Below are positions 16,977 to 25,907 of a DNA stretch of 58,042 nt, in pieces. Under the pieces are notes generated by a model. The model saw only the letters and a program-made list of their open reading frames with translations. It made no database searches and had not been told where the DNA came from. The position numbers and the translations under genes are program-made. The number at the start of each line of letters is the position of its first letter. Positions within the stretch are counted from its first letter, which is position 1. Source of the DNA: Chloroflexota bacterium (GTDB lineage: Bacteria > Chloroflexota > Anaerolineae > Anaerolineales > Anaerolineaceae); NCBI GenBank assembly GCA_012799995.1, contig JAAZKE010000002.1, forward strand, positions 1 to 58,042. Reading direction: 5' to 3'.

Positions 16977-18934
16977 TCCGCTGGTTTGGACTTTGCTGAA
17001 GATTGCTCTTTCGCAGCATGGTCCCCATTTGACTCCGCTGGTGATTCGTTACCTGCCTGTTCCATGCGGATGATGGTCTTGGCAACTTCCTCAATAGCGA
17101 CTTTCTGCTTGCGGTACAGATCAGCTTCCGACATTGCCAGCTTTTGTGCGACCTCTTTGACGCGCATCCCTTCGATAAATTTCAGGTTGAGAATGTTATA
17201 AAGCGTCCACTCACCTGATATAGTGCGTTCACCCTTCGGACGAATGTGATTGATCGCCTGCCTCAGTACACTGCGCAGCGCATGTGTGCTGTTGGTGGCG
17301 TCTGCCTGCATCGCCTGTTGAACGATATCCAGCTGAATCAACGGATTTTCAGTTAATTTTGGCCCACCCCAATAATGTGTAAGGGCATTGCGCACCCAAC
17401 CAGTCACTTCTTCCAGTTCCGGTGCTTCCTGATCGCCTAACAGCGCCTGCTGGTTCAGCAGGCTGGTACGATGGTAGCTGTCCAGCGACTCAATCTGGGA
17501 AATCTGGCGCAGCACACTATACGTTCGTGAGAGATACCAGCGCTGCCAGAGCACTACCCGCGCCCGTTCAACCGTTTGATCCAGCGCGGACTGGTTTTCT
17601 GCATCCAGGTTTTCAGCAGCTGAACCGGTTAAGCCAATCACCGCCAGCAAAATATGCTGACTGGACTCCGGGTCCTGATAATAAACCGGCGCTAAAATCC
17701 CCTGGTCATCCAAAATTGGTGCATGTTCTGCATTCGCGTCTGCTGAAAACTGGTCGGCAAATTGTTTCAGATTATCCCAGCGCGCTTCACCAACCTCTGT
17801 ATACTCTTCAAGGTTGCCAAGCGGGTCAATGGTGGCAATGAACGCCCCTTTTGCCTGGAATTGATCGTTGAGTGCGCTGATCAACGATTCAAAATAAGGG
17901 ATCAGCTCTTTGGAAAAGATCATCATAGTTTCCAGCCCGGACACCAGTTGATAATCCTCAAACCCATAGCCGGAAAACTGGTTGCGCTCAAGATATGGCA
18001 TCAGGAGCGTCACCAGAAACTGCATCAACACGATCGAAACCACGGTCACCAGTGAGGTAATCGCGTTGGCATCAATTCTTATTACCCCTGAAGTACGTCG
18101 AATCAGCGTCACCGCACCCAGCGTCAAAATCGCAGCTACCGGGCCACGCAGCATCCATTCAATCAGGCGCATCCGGATCACACGTGACGACCAGGAGACA
18201 CACAGCGAGGTTACCGAATAACCCAGCAGAAAGACCATCGCCAGCATCATCAGGTTGATCAGGAAGCTGAGGAACCAGAACCAGGTCACGCTTTTCGTAA
18301 AAATCCCGCCGCTGAACATCAGCAGCGGAAAGGTACCAATCAGGATACCAATCGTGCCAATGATCAAATAGCTCATGCGCCGGCGACTGGTAGGAGTGCG
18401 CGTACGGCTGTATGCGTGGTAGAAATTAATCATCGCTACGCCAATCAATGCCCCAAACCAGATCCAGAAAGCGTTGGCAGGGGGAGCAGGAACCATCACA
18501 ATACCGATCTCTTCGATCACGCGCATCCCGCTGAACAGCCGGTTTGTCCACAGCAGCAGCGAGAAAACCGCCGATCCCAGGTAAGCGGCTGCAATGAACA
18601 GACGTCTGCTGATATTAGCAGCGTTACCGGTCATTTCGTTCAGAATTTCGGAAAACTGACAGATCACCGCCGGCAACAGGATGAAGCCGGTCCACAGCAC
18701 CTTCTGCAGAAAATTCAGCGTTTGCAGCGACTTCGTTGTGATTGTAAGCGAATCTGAAGAGAAGATAGCTGCCAGCACCAGCATGAAGACTGAGAAGATG
18801 GCACCCAGCCGGTTACGGCGGAAATGGGTGAGCGTGAATAACAGCATTGAGAAAGCAGCAATCGCGACGGCTGCAGAAAGAACATCTGAACCGAGTCGTA
18901 ACGCTCCCAGGATAATGTCAGCAATTGAGTTCAT
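16973..18934 (-). CDS. Multi-TM sensor-like protein with GAF-like region and C-terminal HTH
   Basis: The protein has 653 residues. Residues 1-310 hold about eight hydrophobic helices in the style of 7TM N-terminal sensor domains of histidine kinases. A soluble region of about 330-490 has a GAF-like pattern ('FIATIDPLGNLEEYTEVGEARWDNL..'). The kinase core expected after it is absent. Instead there is a helical segment and then 'NILNLKFIEGMRVKEVAQKLAMSEADLYRKQKVAIEEVAKTI' split over about 575-620, which looks like a sigma-region-4-type helix-turn-helix. It could be a membrane-anchored transcription regulator. The gene overlaps ftsK by 4 bases. No exact family is recognised. Confidence 0.6.
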   Translation of the reverse strand: MNSIADIILGALRLGSDVLSAAVAIAAFSMLLFTLTHFRRNRLGAIFSVFMLVLAAIFSSDSLTITTKSLQTLNFLQKVLWTGFILLPAVICQFSEILNEMTGNAANISRRLFIAAAYLGSAVFSLLLWTNRLFSGMRVIEEIGIVMVPAPPANAFWIWFGALIGVAMINFYHAYSRTRTPTSRRRMSYLIIGTIGILIGTFPLLMFSGGIFTKSVTWFWFLSFLINLMMLAMVFLLGYSVTSLCVSWSSRVIRMRLIEWMLRGPVAAILTLGAVTLIRRTSGVIRIDANAITSLVTVVSIVLMQFLVTLLMPYLERNQFSGYGFEDYQLVSGLETMMIFSKELIPYFESLISALNDQFQAKGAFIATIDPLGNLEEYTEVGEARWDNLKQFADQFSADANAEHAPILDDQGILAPVYYQDPESSQHILLAVIGLTGSAAENLDAENQSALDQTVERARVVLWQRWYLSRTYSVLRQISQIESLDSYHRTSLLNQQALLGDQEAPELEEVTGWVRNALTHYWGGPKLTENPLIQLDIVQQAMQADATNSTHALRSVLRQAINHIRPKGERTISGEWTLYNILNLKFIEGMRVKEVAQKLAMSEADLYRKQKVAIEEVAKTIIRMEQAGNESPAESNGDHAAKEQSSAKSKPAE

Positions 18935-18937
18935 AGC

Positions 18938-19477
18938 CTAACGAATATTCTTGAAATAAAAAAGCGCGATTTCAAGATTGACGAAGAAGAATTCCTGATA
19001 ACCGCAGAATTGAAACCCCTGTGAAGTGAGCAGCCGGATGGCTGGATCATTTTTCGCCTGTACGGTCACTACCAGCTGTGTGAAGTGATTGCGCATTGCG
19101 GTTTCCTGTACAACATTCAGCAGCGCTTTCATGATCCCGCGCCGCCGGTAATCCTCATGGATGCCACCGGTTTTCAGCATCAGCCGATTTGGATTTTCAT
19201 CCTGTTCCAGACGCAGATAACCGACCACTTTGCCATCATATTCAGCGACCAATACCTCACGGCGCATGATCATCTGCTCCATCCGTGCATCGTCCGGTTC
19301 CTGAAAGGATACATGGATCGTCTTTGGCAGCTTGATATACTGCAAACTGATCGAATAGGAATCCAAATCTTCCAGCATCTGAGATTTCCAAACGTAATCG
19401 CTGTCAAAATTCAGCCGTATTTCCTTTAAAAGCGGAAGATCATCCGGATTTGCCATTCTCACTTCAATTTCTGCCAT
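18938..19477 (-). CDS. GNAT-family N-acetyltransferase
   Basis: The protein has 179 residues from the ATG at 19477. A TTG at 19504, overlapping the upstream stop as TTGA, would add nine residues. The acetyl-CoA-binding motif A is 'GIHEDYRRRGIMKALLNVV', followed by 'AKNDPAIRLLTSQGF'. The protein falls in the GNAT fold, and the substrate is not predictable. It sits between the Ig-like membrane protein and the multi-TM sensor in a tight minus-strand cluster (3-base gap to the next gene). Confidence 0.82.
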   Translation of the reverse strand: MAEIEVRMANPDDLPLLKEIRLNFDSDYVWKSQMLEDLDSYSISLQYIKLPKTIHVSFQEPDDARMEQMIMRREVLVAEYDGKVVGYLRLEQDENPNRLMLKTGGIHEDYRRRGIMKALLNVVQETAMRNHFTQLVVTVQAKNDPAIRLLTSQGFQFCGYQEFFFVNLEIALFYFKNIR

Positions 19478-19500
19478 CAGTTCTTGTTCTCTTTCCTTCT

Positions 19501-20220
19501 TCAATCTACCTGATTCATGATGCGGATCCCCACGTCACAGGGGGCTTTTTCCTGATTGGATTTGTCAATCACAATCAGCCGCAGCACGTAATCGCCATTC
19601 AAAATTTCGGTCGTCGCCAGCACCCCGAGCGTATTTTCAATCATCGGTGTGCTGCCAGCGGAGACTGCGTTCCAGTTTTGTTGATCCCCAACCGGTGCGT
19701 ATTCATACTTATAGAATCCAAGATCGGGAATATTGATGGTCGCTTTCAGCTCATACACGCCTGAGATTTCCTCACCCGGTTTCGGCGCAATCCACTCAAT
19801 CTCGCCCGGAATACAGCCGCCAGATGCTGGCAATGGCAAAACAATCTGGTCAGCTGCTGCTACCGAAGGCAATCCGCTGGCGCCATTTTCCGGATTCACG
19901 GTGGTCGGCAAGACAATCCCGACATCCACCATACCGTCAGCAGGATTATTCAATGGGGCAAGTTGCGGTACCTGTGGGAATTCATTGATGATAAAGGTAA
20001 CGCTGATAAATTCCATCAGGAACAGCAGGAAGGTGATGATCACCATCACCAGCGAGCTGTTCAGCCGCCGTTGCGCAGCTTCTCTTTCCAGCCCGAAGAT
20101 TGTCGATCGCCACTCAATCACGGCTTGAACCAGCTTTTTCAGGTAGATTAAACCGACCAGAGCCAGTATCCCATAGATCCAGTTTTTATAGGTAACCAGA
20201 AAAATCAGCAGCGCTTCCAT
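19501..20220 (-). CDS. Membrane-anchored protein with extracytoplasmic Ig-like domain
   Basis: The protein has 239 residues. Two hydrophobic helices (about 10-30 and 58-80) flank a charged loop. A Pro/Asn-rich linker follows, then a beta-rich domain (about 135-235) with 'IEWIAPKPGEEISGVYELKATINIPDLGFYKYEYAP' split by turns and a final 'GDYVLRLIVID'. This pattern is typical of Ig-like domains found on Chloroflexota surface proteins. Two Cys residues (in 'GGCIPG' and 'APCDVG') could form a disulfide. Its function is unknown. It starts 16 bases after punA. Confidence 0.6.
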   Translation of the reverse strand: MEALLIFLVTYKNWIYGILALVGLIYLKKLVQAVIEWRSTIFGLEREAAQRRLNSSLVMVIITFLLFLMEFISVTFIINEFPQVPQLAPLNNPADGMVDVGIVLPTTVNPENGASGLPSVAAADQIVLPLPASGGCIPGEIEWIAPKPGEEISGVYELKATINIPDLGFYKYEYAPVGDQQNWNAVSAGSTPMIENTLGVLATTEILNGDYVLRLIVIDKSNQEKAPCDVGIRIMNQVD

Positions 20221-20236
20221 GCAAACAGTCCCGCTG

Positions 20237-21073
20237 TTAATCCATCTGTGGCAGCAAATCTTTCAAAATCGCAATAATTTTCGGGCCAATCATGTCCGCA
20301 GTTTCCAACACTTCTTCATGAGTGGTCTTTACCTCGCCATCATGGCTGCAGGCGTTGGTGATACCGGAAAACCCGATCACGCGCATTCCGGCATGGCGTG
20401 CAGCAATCACTTCAGGTACGGTTGACATGCCAACCGCGTCTGCACCAATGCTGTGCAGGAAGCGAATTTCTGCCGGGGTCTCAAAGGTTGGCCCACTTAG
20501 CCACACATAGGTACCGCTTTGCAGCGGAATGTTCTTTCGCTCAGTGATCTCACGAACTTTTGCCGCATAAGCCCGATCATAAGCCTGGGACATATCCGGA
20601 AAACGTACACCAAAGCGCTCATCGTTCAGTCCAGCCAGTGGGTTAAACCCCACCATCGCAGGGAAACCGATATGATCGCTGATCAGCATCACATCGCCGG
20701 CTTTAAAGTTTGGGTTGACGCCGCCGGCAGCGTTGGTTACGATCAGCTTTTTAATGCCAAGCAGGAACATCACACGCACCGCAAACGCCAGGTCTGCAGG
20801 CGCATAGCCTTCGTAAAAATGAACCCGTCCCTGCTGCACCAGCACCTTCCTGCTATACAGGGTACCCAGCACCAGCCGTCCTTTATGCCCTGATACAGTT
20901 GAAACCGGCCAGTTGGGCAGCGACTGATATGGGAGGATGATTGGATTTTCGACTTCATCCGCCAGATCTCCGAGTCCTGAACCCAGCACCAGCCCTATCT
21001 CAGGTTGGAAGTCAATGGAACTGCGAATGGCATCCACCGCAGCCAGGTAATGCGAATAATCAATTTCTTTCAT
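20237..21073 (-). CDS. punA: Purine nucleoside phosphorylase (PNP-I, trimeric type)
   Basis: The protein has 278 residues with 'LVLGSGLGDLA' (phosphate site), 'SGHKGRLVLG', 'VTNAAGGVNPNFKAGDVMLISDHIG', 'SGPTFETPAEIR' (purine-site Glu) and 'VGMSTVPEVIAARHAGMRVIGFSGITN' split across the C-terminal half. It splits purine nucleosides with phosphate into base and ribose-1-phosphate for salvage in the cytoplasm. GGAGG precedes the ATG. A strong hairpin separates it from the upstream Ca2+-ATPase gene. Confidence 0.95.
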   Translation of the reverse strand: MKEIDYSHYLAAVDAIRSSIDFQPEIGLVLGSGLGDLADEVENPIILPYQSLPNWPVSTVSGHKGRLVLGTLYSRKVLVQQGRVHFYEGYAPADLAFAVRVMFLLGIKKLIVTNAAGGVNPNFKAGDVMLISDHIGFPAMVGFNPLAGLNDERFGVRFPDMSQAYDRAYAAKVREITERKNIPLQSGTYVWLSGPTFETPAEIRFLHSIGADAVGMSTVPEVIAARHAGMRVIGFSGITNACSHDGEVKTTHEEVLETADMIGPKIIAILKDLLPQMD

Positions 21074-21149
21074 AAACCTCCACTTATCTTCCAGCTTAAT
21101 TATACAGGAATCGACAGGCGCTCAACGGTTTGATCAGTTTGGAGGACGA

Positions 21150-21177
21150 GAAAGCGCGGGGTTAACCCCGCGCTTTC
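21150..21177 (-). terminator. GC-rich hairpin between the P-type ATPase and punA
   Basis: The perfect palindrome GAAAGCGCGGGGTT / AACCCCGCGCTTTC begins 24 bases after the ATPase stop. A T-rich but imperfect tract follows on either strand, so it may work as a terminator or as a strong attenuating hairpin for punA. Confidence 0.65.
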
Positions 21178-21200
21178 TGATTTGGAGAATAGACGCTTTA

Positions 21201-23873
21201 TTATTGGTTGTACTTTGAACTGGAAGATCTGCGCTGAATCCATTTCACCAGTTCCACGATCGGAATCACCGATACTGCCAAACCCATCGCAACTGCGTAT
21301 TCCTTGAATGAAATCACTTCAAAATCAAACAGGTTGGCAATGAACGGCACTTCAATCACCACAGTTGTCAAAACCAACGCCAGAATCATTGCAAAGAATA
21401 GGTAGATGTTAGACGATTTCATTGTGAAAATCGAATTATGTTGTGAGCGCATGTTGAGAGAGTGGAAAATTTCCGCCATTGACATGGTCAGGAAAGCCAT
21501 CGTAATCCCATCCGGACTCTGAGCAATTTCCCACACACCAGATTCAAGATAGTGACCAATAAAATAACTCGCCACTGTCAGAATCGAAACCATAATACCC
21601 TGGTAGGCGATGTTGAAGCCCATCCCATCTGAGAACACCCCCGCTTTCGGATCACGCGGTTTGCGCAACATCAGATCGCCTTCCGCCTTTTCAACACCCA
21701 GTGCCAACGCCGGGATTGAGTCTGTAATCAGGTTGATCCACAGGATATGGACCGGTTTCAAAATCTGGAACCCCAGCAAGGTCGCCACGAAAATGGAAAT
21801 TACTTCAGAAAGGTTCGAGGAAAGCAGGAACTGAATCACCTTGAGAATGTTGTCATAAATCCGGCGTCCCTCTTCCACCGCTGATACGATGGTAGCAAAG
21901 TTGTCATCCGCCAGCACCATATCCGCAACGTTCTTGGTGACGTCAGTACCAGTGATGCCCATGCCCACGCCAATGTCAGCATTTTTGATCGATGGTGCAT
22001 CATTGACGCCGTCACCGGTCATGGCAGTCACTTTATCATTGGCTCTCCAGGCTTTCACAATCCGAACTTTATGTTCAGGCTGGACGCGGGCGTAAACGCG
22101 GTATTTGGCAATGTCTCTTTGCAGCTCATCATCATCAATTTTATCGAGCTGGCTGCCGGTGATTGCGAGCGTATCTTCGGTCAGCAGTCCCAGTTGATTG
22201 GCAATAGCAACAGCGGTATCTTTATGATCGCCGGTGATCATAACCGGTGTGATGCCCGCCACCCTGCACTCTTCAATCGCCGGGATCACTTCCGGACGAA
22301 TCGGGTCAATCATTCCCATCAAACCCAGGAACACCAGATCATGCTCCAGGCTCTCGGCACTATAATCTGAGGGTTCGCTGTCCAGGAATTTACAGGCACC
22401 TGCCAAAACGCGCAGTGCCTGACTAGCCATCGCTGCATTGGCAGCATTCACTTCATCGCGGATTTCATCAGTGAGAGGCACTTCCTTTCCGTTACGATAA
22501 ATGGAAACGCATTTCTTCAGCACCTCGTCCGGCGCACCTTTGGTAAACTGGATGATTTTGCCTTCGTTGTTATGAACAGTCGACATCATCTTACGCATCG
22601 AATCAAACGGCGCTTCCCCTATTCTCAGGTAAGCGGATTTCATCGCTTCATGCGGCTGTCCTTTCCGTTCCGCATACACAACCAGCGCAGCTTCGGTTGG
22701 TTCACCCAACACGTTGATTTTCCCGGTTACCGGATCCCCTTCGATTGAATCGACAACCGCGTCGTTGCTCAGTGCCATCGCCTTGATCAGCAATGGTTCA
22801 TCATCCCCCCAGGTTTCAACAACAGTCATTCTGTTCTGGGTGAGCGTACCGGTCTTATCCGAGCAAATCACCTGAGCCGAACCCAACGTTTCCACCGCAG
22901 TTAACTTGCGGATCACAGCGTTGCGCTTCGACATGTTGGTCACACCAATCGACAGCACAATCGTTACAACCGCCACCAGTCCTTCCGGAATCGCGGCAAC
23001 TGCCAGGCTGACAGCGACCATAAAGGTATCCAATATAACCGGCCCGCTGAAGTTGCCATTTCGAATCAGCGCGAAGATAAAAATAAACACACACACGCCG
23101 ATGACAAGTTTTGTCAGGATCACACTCAATTCGGCAAGCTTACGCTGCAGCGGGGTTTGTTCATCCTCCGCTTCGCTCAATGCCCCGGCAATCTTCCCCA
23201 TTTCGGTGGTCATGCCAGTGTTGGTGACGACCGCTTTCCCATGACCGTAGACCACTGTGCTGCCCATGTAGCACATGTTTTTGCGATCACCGAGCGGAAT
23301 CGCCTCGCTGGTATCTTTGAGATGCAGGATATCGATAAATTTGCTGACCGGTTCGGATTCTCCTGTCAACGACGCTTCTTCAATTTTCAGGCTGGCGCTC
23401 TCAATGATTCGTCCATCAGCCGGAACGGCATCGCCTGCTTCCAGGTAGATAATATCACCCGGGACGATCTCTGCGCTTTCGAGAATCATACGCTTGCCAT
23501 CCCGCTCAACCTTGGAAGTGGCCGCAGTCATCTTTTTAAGCGCTTCAATCGCTTCCTCAGCCTTATTTTCCTGATAAACCCCCAGTACTGAGTTGATCAC
23601 AACCACGATCAGGATAATAACCACATCCGCCATTCCCTCACCATGGATGATTCCCAGCACACCGGAGATCGCCGCCGCAACTAGCAGAATAATTACCATC
23701 GGATCATTTAATTGATTCAGGAATCGTCGCAGCAATGATTCTTTTTCAGGCTGAACTAACTGGTTTTTCCCGTAGGTCTGCTGCCGCTTTAAGGCTTCTT
23801 CCTGGGATAACCCCTGCTCGGAAGTGTTTAATTTCCGATAAACGTCACCAATTTCCTCCGCATAAAAATCCAT
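21201..23873 (-). CDS. Cation-transporting P-type ATPase, Ca2+ (SERCA/LMCA1-like)
   Basis: This 890-residue P2-type pump has the actuator motif 'TGES', the phosphorylation motif 'DKTGTLTQN' (Asp near 339), the hinge motif 'TGDGVNDAPSI', and ten or so membrane helices. M4 has 'AAIPEGL', the Glu-containing Ca2+ site, and M6 has 'NLITDSIPALALG', whose Asn and Asp are the expected ligands. This supports Ca2+ export in the style of bacterial LMCA1. AAGGAGAG precedes the ATG. The gene appears monocistronic, with a 368-base empty region upstream. Confidence 0.92.
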   Translation of the reverse strand: MDFYAEEIGDVYRKLNTSEQGLSQEEALKRQQTYGKNQLVQPEKESLLRRFLNQLNDPMVIILLVAAAISGVLGIIHGEGMADVVIILIVVVINSVLGVYQENKAEEAIEALKKMTAATSKVERDGKRMILESAEIVPGDIIYLEAGDAVPADGRIIESASLKIEEASLTGESEPVSKFIDILHLKDTSEAIPLGDRKNMCYMGSTVVYGHGKAVVTNTGMTTEMGKIAGALSEAEDEQTPLQRKLAELSVILTKLVIGVCVFIFIFALIRNGNFSGPVILDTFMVAVSLAVAAIPEGLVAVVTIVLSIGVTNMSKRNAVIRKLTAVETLGSAQVICSDKTGTLTQNRMTVVETWGDDEPLLIKAMALSNDAVVDSIEGDPVTGKINVLGEPTEAALVVYAERKGQPHEAMKSAYLRIGEAPFDSMRKMMSTVHNNEGKIIQFTKGAPDEVLKKCVSIYRNGKEVPLTDEIRDEVNAANAAMASQALRVLAGACKFLDSEPSDYSAESLEHDLVFLGLMGMIDPIRPEVIPAIEECRVAGITPVMITGDHKDTAVAIANQLGLLTEDTLAITGSQLDKIDDDELQRDIAKYRVYARVQPEHKVRIVKAWRANDKVTAMTGDGVNDAPSIKNADIGVGMGITGTDVTKNVADMVLADDNFATIVSAVEEGRRIYDNILKVIQFLLSSNLSEVISIFVATLLGFQILKPVHILWINLITDSIPALALGVEKAEGDLMLRKPRDPKAGVFSDGMGFNIAYQGIMVSILTVASYFIGHYLESGVWEIAQSPDGITMAFLTMSMAEIFHSLNMRSQHNSIFTMKSSNIYLFFAMILALVLTTVVIEVPFIANLFDFEVISFKEYAVAMGLAVSVIPIVELVKWIQRRSSSSKYNQ

Positions 23874-24241
23874 ATGCTCTCCTTCTTATCTTTAGCCAAT
23901 ATATAAGATGGAAAAACAGTCTACCTCGAGCATAAATTCGGGATTAAATAATAAGGTTCCCGAAAACCGGTTTGCGTTTCATTCCCAGGGGTAAGAGTAT
24001 TTCTCCTTCTTGAAGTTTATGCAAAAATTATAACTGATGTGATGAAAGATGGAGGTATTAATTCAGAATTAATACCTATCAACGAACTTCTCTTTTGAGC
24101 CAAATTCCGTTCAAATCTATTGGCAAAAATTAATTATTGTTAATTATTTGATCATTTGTCCAGGTTTTTTGAAATAAATAATTAAATCGAGTTTTTACCC
24201 AACTTAAATTGCTGAAAACTCGCCGAAGAAACGAATGCTCT
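23874..24241 (-). promoter_or_regulatory. Gene-free AT-rich region upstream of the Ca2+-ATPase with a 25-base palindrome
   Basis: No gene is seen in these 368 bases. At 24055-24079 lies a near-perfect palindrome: 12-base arms AGGTATTAATTC and GAATTAATACCT around a single A. It is about 180 bases upstream of the ATPase start and could be an operator. The ribosome site AAGGAGAG is at the other end. No clear -35/-10 pair was found. Confidence 0.45.
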
Positions 24242-25168
24242 TCAGCTGGAACTGCGCAGCTCATTCAGCGCGGTTTCCAATTCAGGCGGCAGTGGCGCAG
24301 AGAAGGTCATCGGCTGCTTTTGGTCGGGCAGCAGGATCGTAAGGCTGGAAGCGTGCAAAAAGTGTCTCCCCAGAGCAATCGTTTTCTTCCGCAGCCCATA
24401 CAGCTCATCTCCCACAATCGGGCATTTCAAAAAAGCGAGGTGCACGCGAATCTGGTGCGTTCTGCCGGTAAACGGGTGTGCTTCAATCAGCGAATGACGT
24501 GGAAAGTCCTCAAGCACACGGTACTCGGTCAAGGCTTCGCGCCCTTTTTCATCGGTCAGTACCGCCATACGCTTGCGCACCAGCGGATCGCGCCCAATCG
24601 GCGCCTCAATCCGACCGGTAGGAGTCGGCGGCTTGCCGTCGGTCAATGCCAGATAACGCTTATTCAGCTCTCGCGACTTGAACTGTTTCTGCAGGAAGGT
24701 ACGCGCTTTTTCATCCTTTGCCATGATGATGATGCCAGAAGTGTCACGATCCAGGCGGTGAACCACACCCGGGCGAATCTCACCACTGAACTCTTTTAGA
24801 TCGCTGCAGTGTGCCAGCACGGCATGAACCAGCGTACCGCTGCTGTGACCGGCAGATGGATGAACTACCATGCCAGCCGGTTTATTGATCACCAGCACGC
24901 GTTCATCCTCATACAGGATGTCAATCGGAATTTCTTCCGGAATTAACCCGGTCGGGTTTTCCTCCGGCAAAGTTACCGTAATCTCATTGTCCATGCTGAC
25001 TTTGAAGCCGTTTCTGGTGATCACATTTCCATCCACTGACACCAGCCCGTTTTTGATGAACTGCTGCAGCCGCGAACGCGAGAAATCGCTCATCTGATCA
25101 GCCAGAAAACTGTCCAGCCGTTGGGATTGCTGCAATTCCGACCGCAGCTTGATAACTTTATTGCTCAT
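24242..25168 (-). CDS. RluA/RluD-family 23S rRNA pseudouridine synthase
   Basis: The protein has 308 residues from the ATG at 25168, which lies inside the end of lspA (11-base overlap). An N-terminal S4 RNA-binding domain ('RLDSFLADQMSDFSRSRLQQFIKNGLVSVDG', spanning 18-50) precedes the RluA-type core. The core has 'HRLDRDTSGIIIMAKD', with the catalytic Asp near 140, and the later 'TGRTHQIRVHLAFLKCPIVGDELYG' split motif. It converts specific uridines of 23S rRNA. The sequence alone cannot separate RluD from RluB/C-type paralogues with certainty, but RluD is closest. The lspA-rluD pair is a common arrangement in bacteria. Confidence 0.92.
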   Translation of the reverse strand: MSNKVIKLRSELQQSQRLDSFLADQMSDFSRSRLQQFIKNGLVSVDGNVITRNGFKVSMDNEITVTLPEENPTGLIPEEIPIDILYEDERVLVINKPAGMVVHPSAGHSSGTLVHAVLAHCSDLKEFSGEIRPGVVHRLDRDTSGIIIMAKDEKARTFLQKQFKSRELNKRYLALTDGKPPTPTGRIEAPIGRDPLVRKRMAVLTDEKGREALTEYRVLEDFPRHSLIEAHPFTGRTHQIRVHLAFLKCPIVGDELYGLRKKTIALGRHFLHASSLTILLPDQKQPMTFSAPLPPELETALNELRSSS

Positions 25169-25808
25169 GAGATTGAATCCGGTCGCCTTCAATTGGTGAC
25201 TGTTTCGGCAGACGGAATTCTGCAACCGACTCAGCCGGTAAATCTGAGGTGGAAGTAACCGGTTCGGCTGTGTTGTTTTCTGGCAACGCTGAGGTCATAT
25301 CACAGGAAGCCATCACCGGCTCGGGCTCTTTTTCATTATGATCATCGCTCCAGATGCCAATAATCAGAACAACTGCGCCAATGACAATTGCCGCATCTGC
25401 CAGATTGAAAACCGGGAAGTTTCCGACCCAGATGAAATCGACCACATAACCGACCTGTGGATTGATCCGATCGAGAAAATTTCCCAATGCACCGCCCAGT
25501 TCCAGACCCAGCGCAATCTGCCAGAAGGCAGGTCCCTGCCAGACCTGGCGGTAAAACAGGATCACCAGCAGGATCAGCACCAGTCCGATGATGGTAAAGA
25601 TCCAGCCGCTGCCCTGAAACAGCCCGAAGGCAACGCCAGTGTTTTTCCAATGAATGATACGCAGGAAAGGTCTCAGCCAGTCAACAGGCATCCAGGTTTC
25701 GGTGATCGCCAGGTTGGTGCGCACCAGCAGTTTGGCAGTCTGGTCAATCAGCACCACCAGGATGGCAATGAACCCAACTTTCCCGTAAGCTTTGATTCTT
25801 TCAGACAA
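25158..25808 (-). CDS. lspA: Lipoprotein signal peptidase (signal peptidase II)
   Basis: The protein has 216 residues starting at TTG (25806-25808) after AAAGGAGGAG. The four-helix LspA core has the two catalytic Asp residues, 'VVDF' Asp124 and 'NLADAA' Asp138, and the substrate motif 'HWKNTGVAFGLF'. It cleaves diacylglyceryl prolipoproteins after Lgt has acted. A hydrophilic Glu/Pro/Ser-rich tail of about 60 residues follows the last helix and is longer than in typical LspA (about 160-170 residues). The end overlaps the rluD-like start. Confidence 0.94.
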   Translation of the reverse strand: MSERIKAYGKVGFIAILVVLIDQTAKLLVRTNLAITETWMPVDWLRPFLRIIHWKNTGVAFGLFQGSGWIFTIIGLVLILLVILFYRQVWQGPAFWQIALGLELGGALGNFLDRINPQVGYVVDFIWVGNFPVFNLADAAIVIGAVVLIIGIWSDDHNEKEPEPVMASCDMTSALPENNTAEPVTSTSDLPAESVAEFRLPKQSPIEGDRIQSHEQ

Positions 25809-25860
25809 TAAGCTCCTCCTTTTACCAACAGGTAATTATAGTTTACTCTGCCGGCAACAA

Positions 25861-25887
25861 AACACCCGAAGGTTTCCTCCGGGTGTT
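25861..25887 (-). terminator. Terminator after the SIMPL-domain gene
   Basis: AACACCCGAAGG (25861-25872) pairs with CCTCCGGGTGTT (25876-25887), a 12-bp stem with one mismatch and a 3-base loop. It begins 20 bases past the SIMPL-gene stop on the minus strand and is followed by TTTTGTTG. Confidence 0.75.
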
Positions 25888-25907
25888 CTTTCTGAAAAGG
25901 GAGCTGA

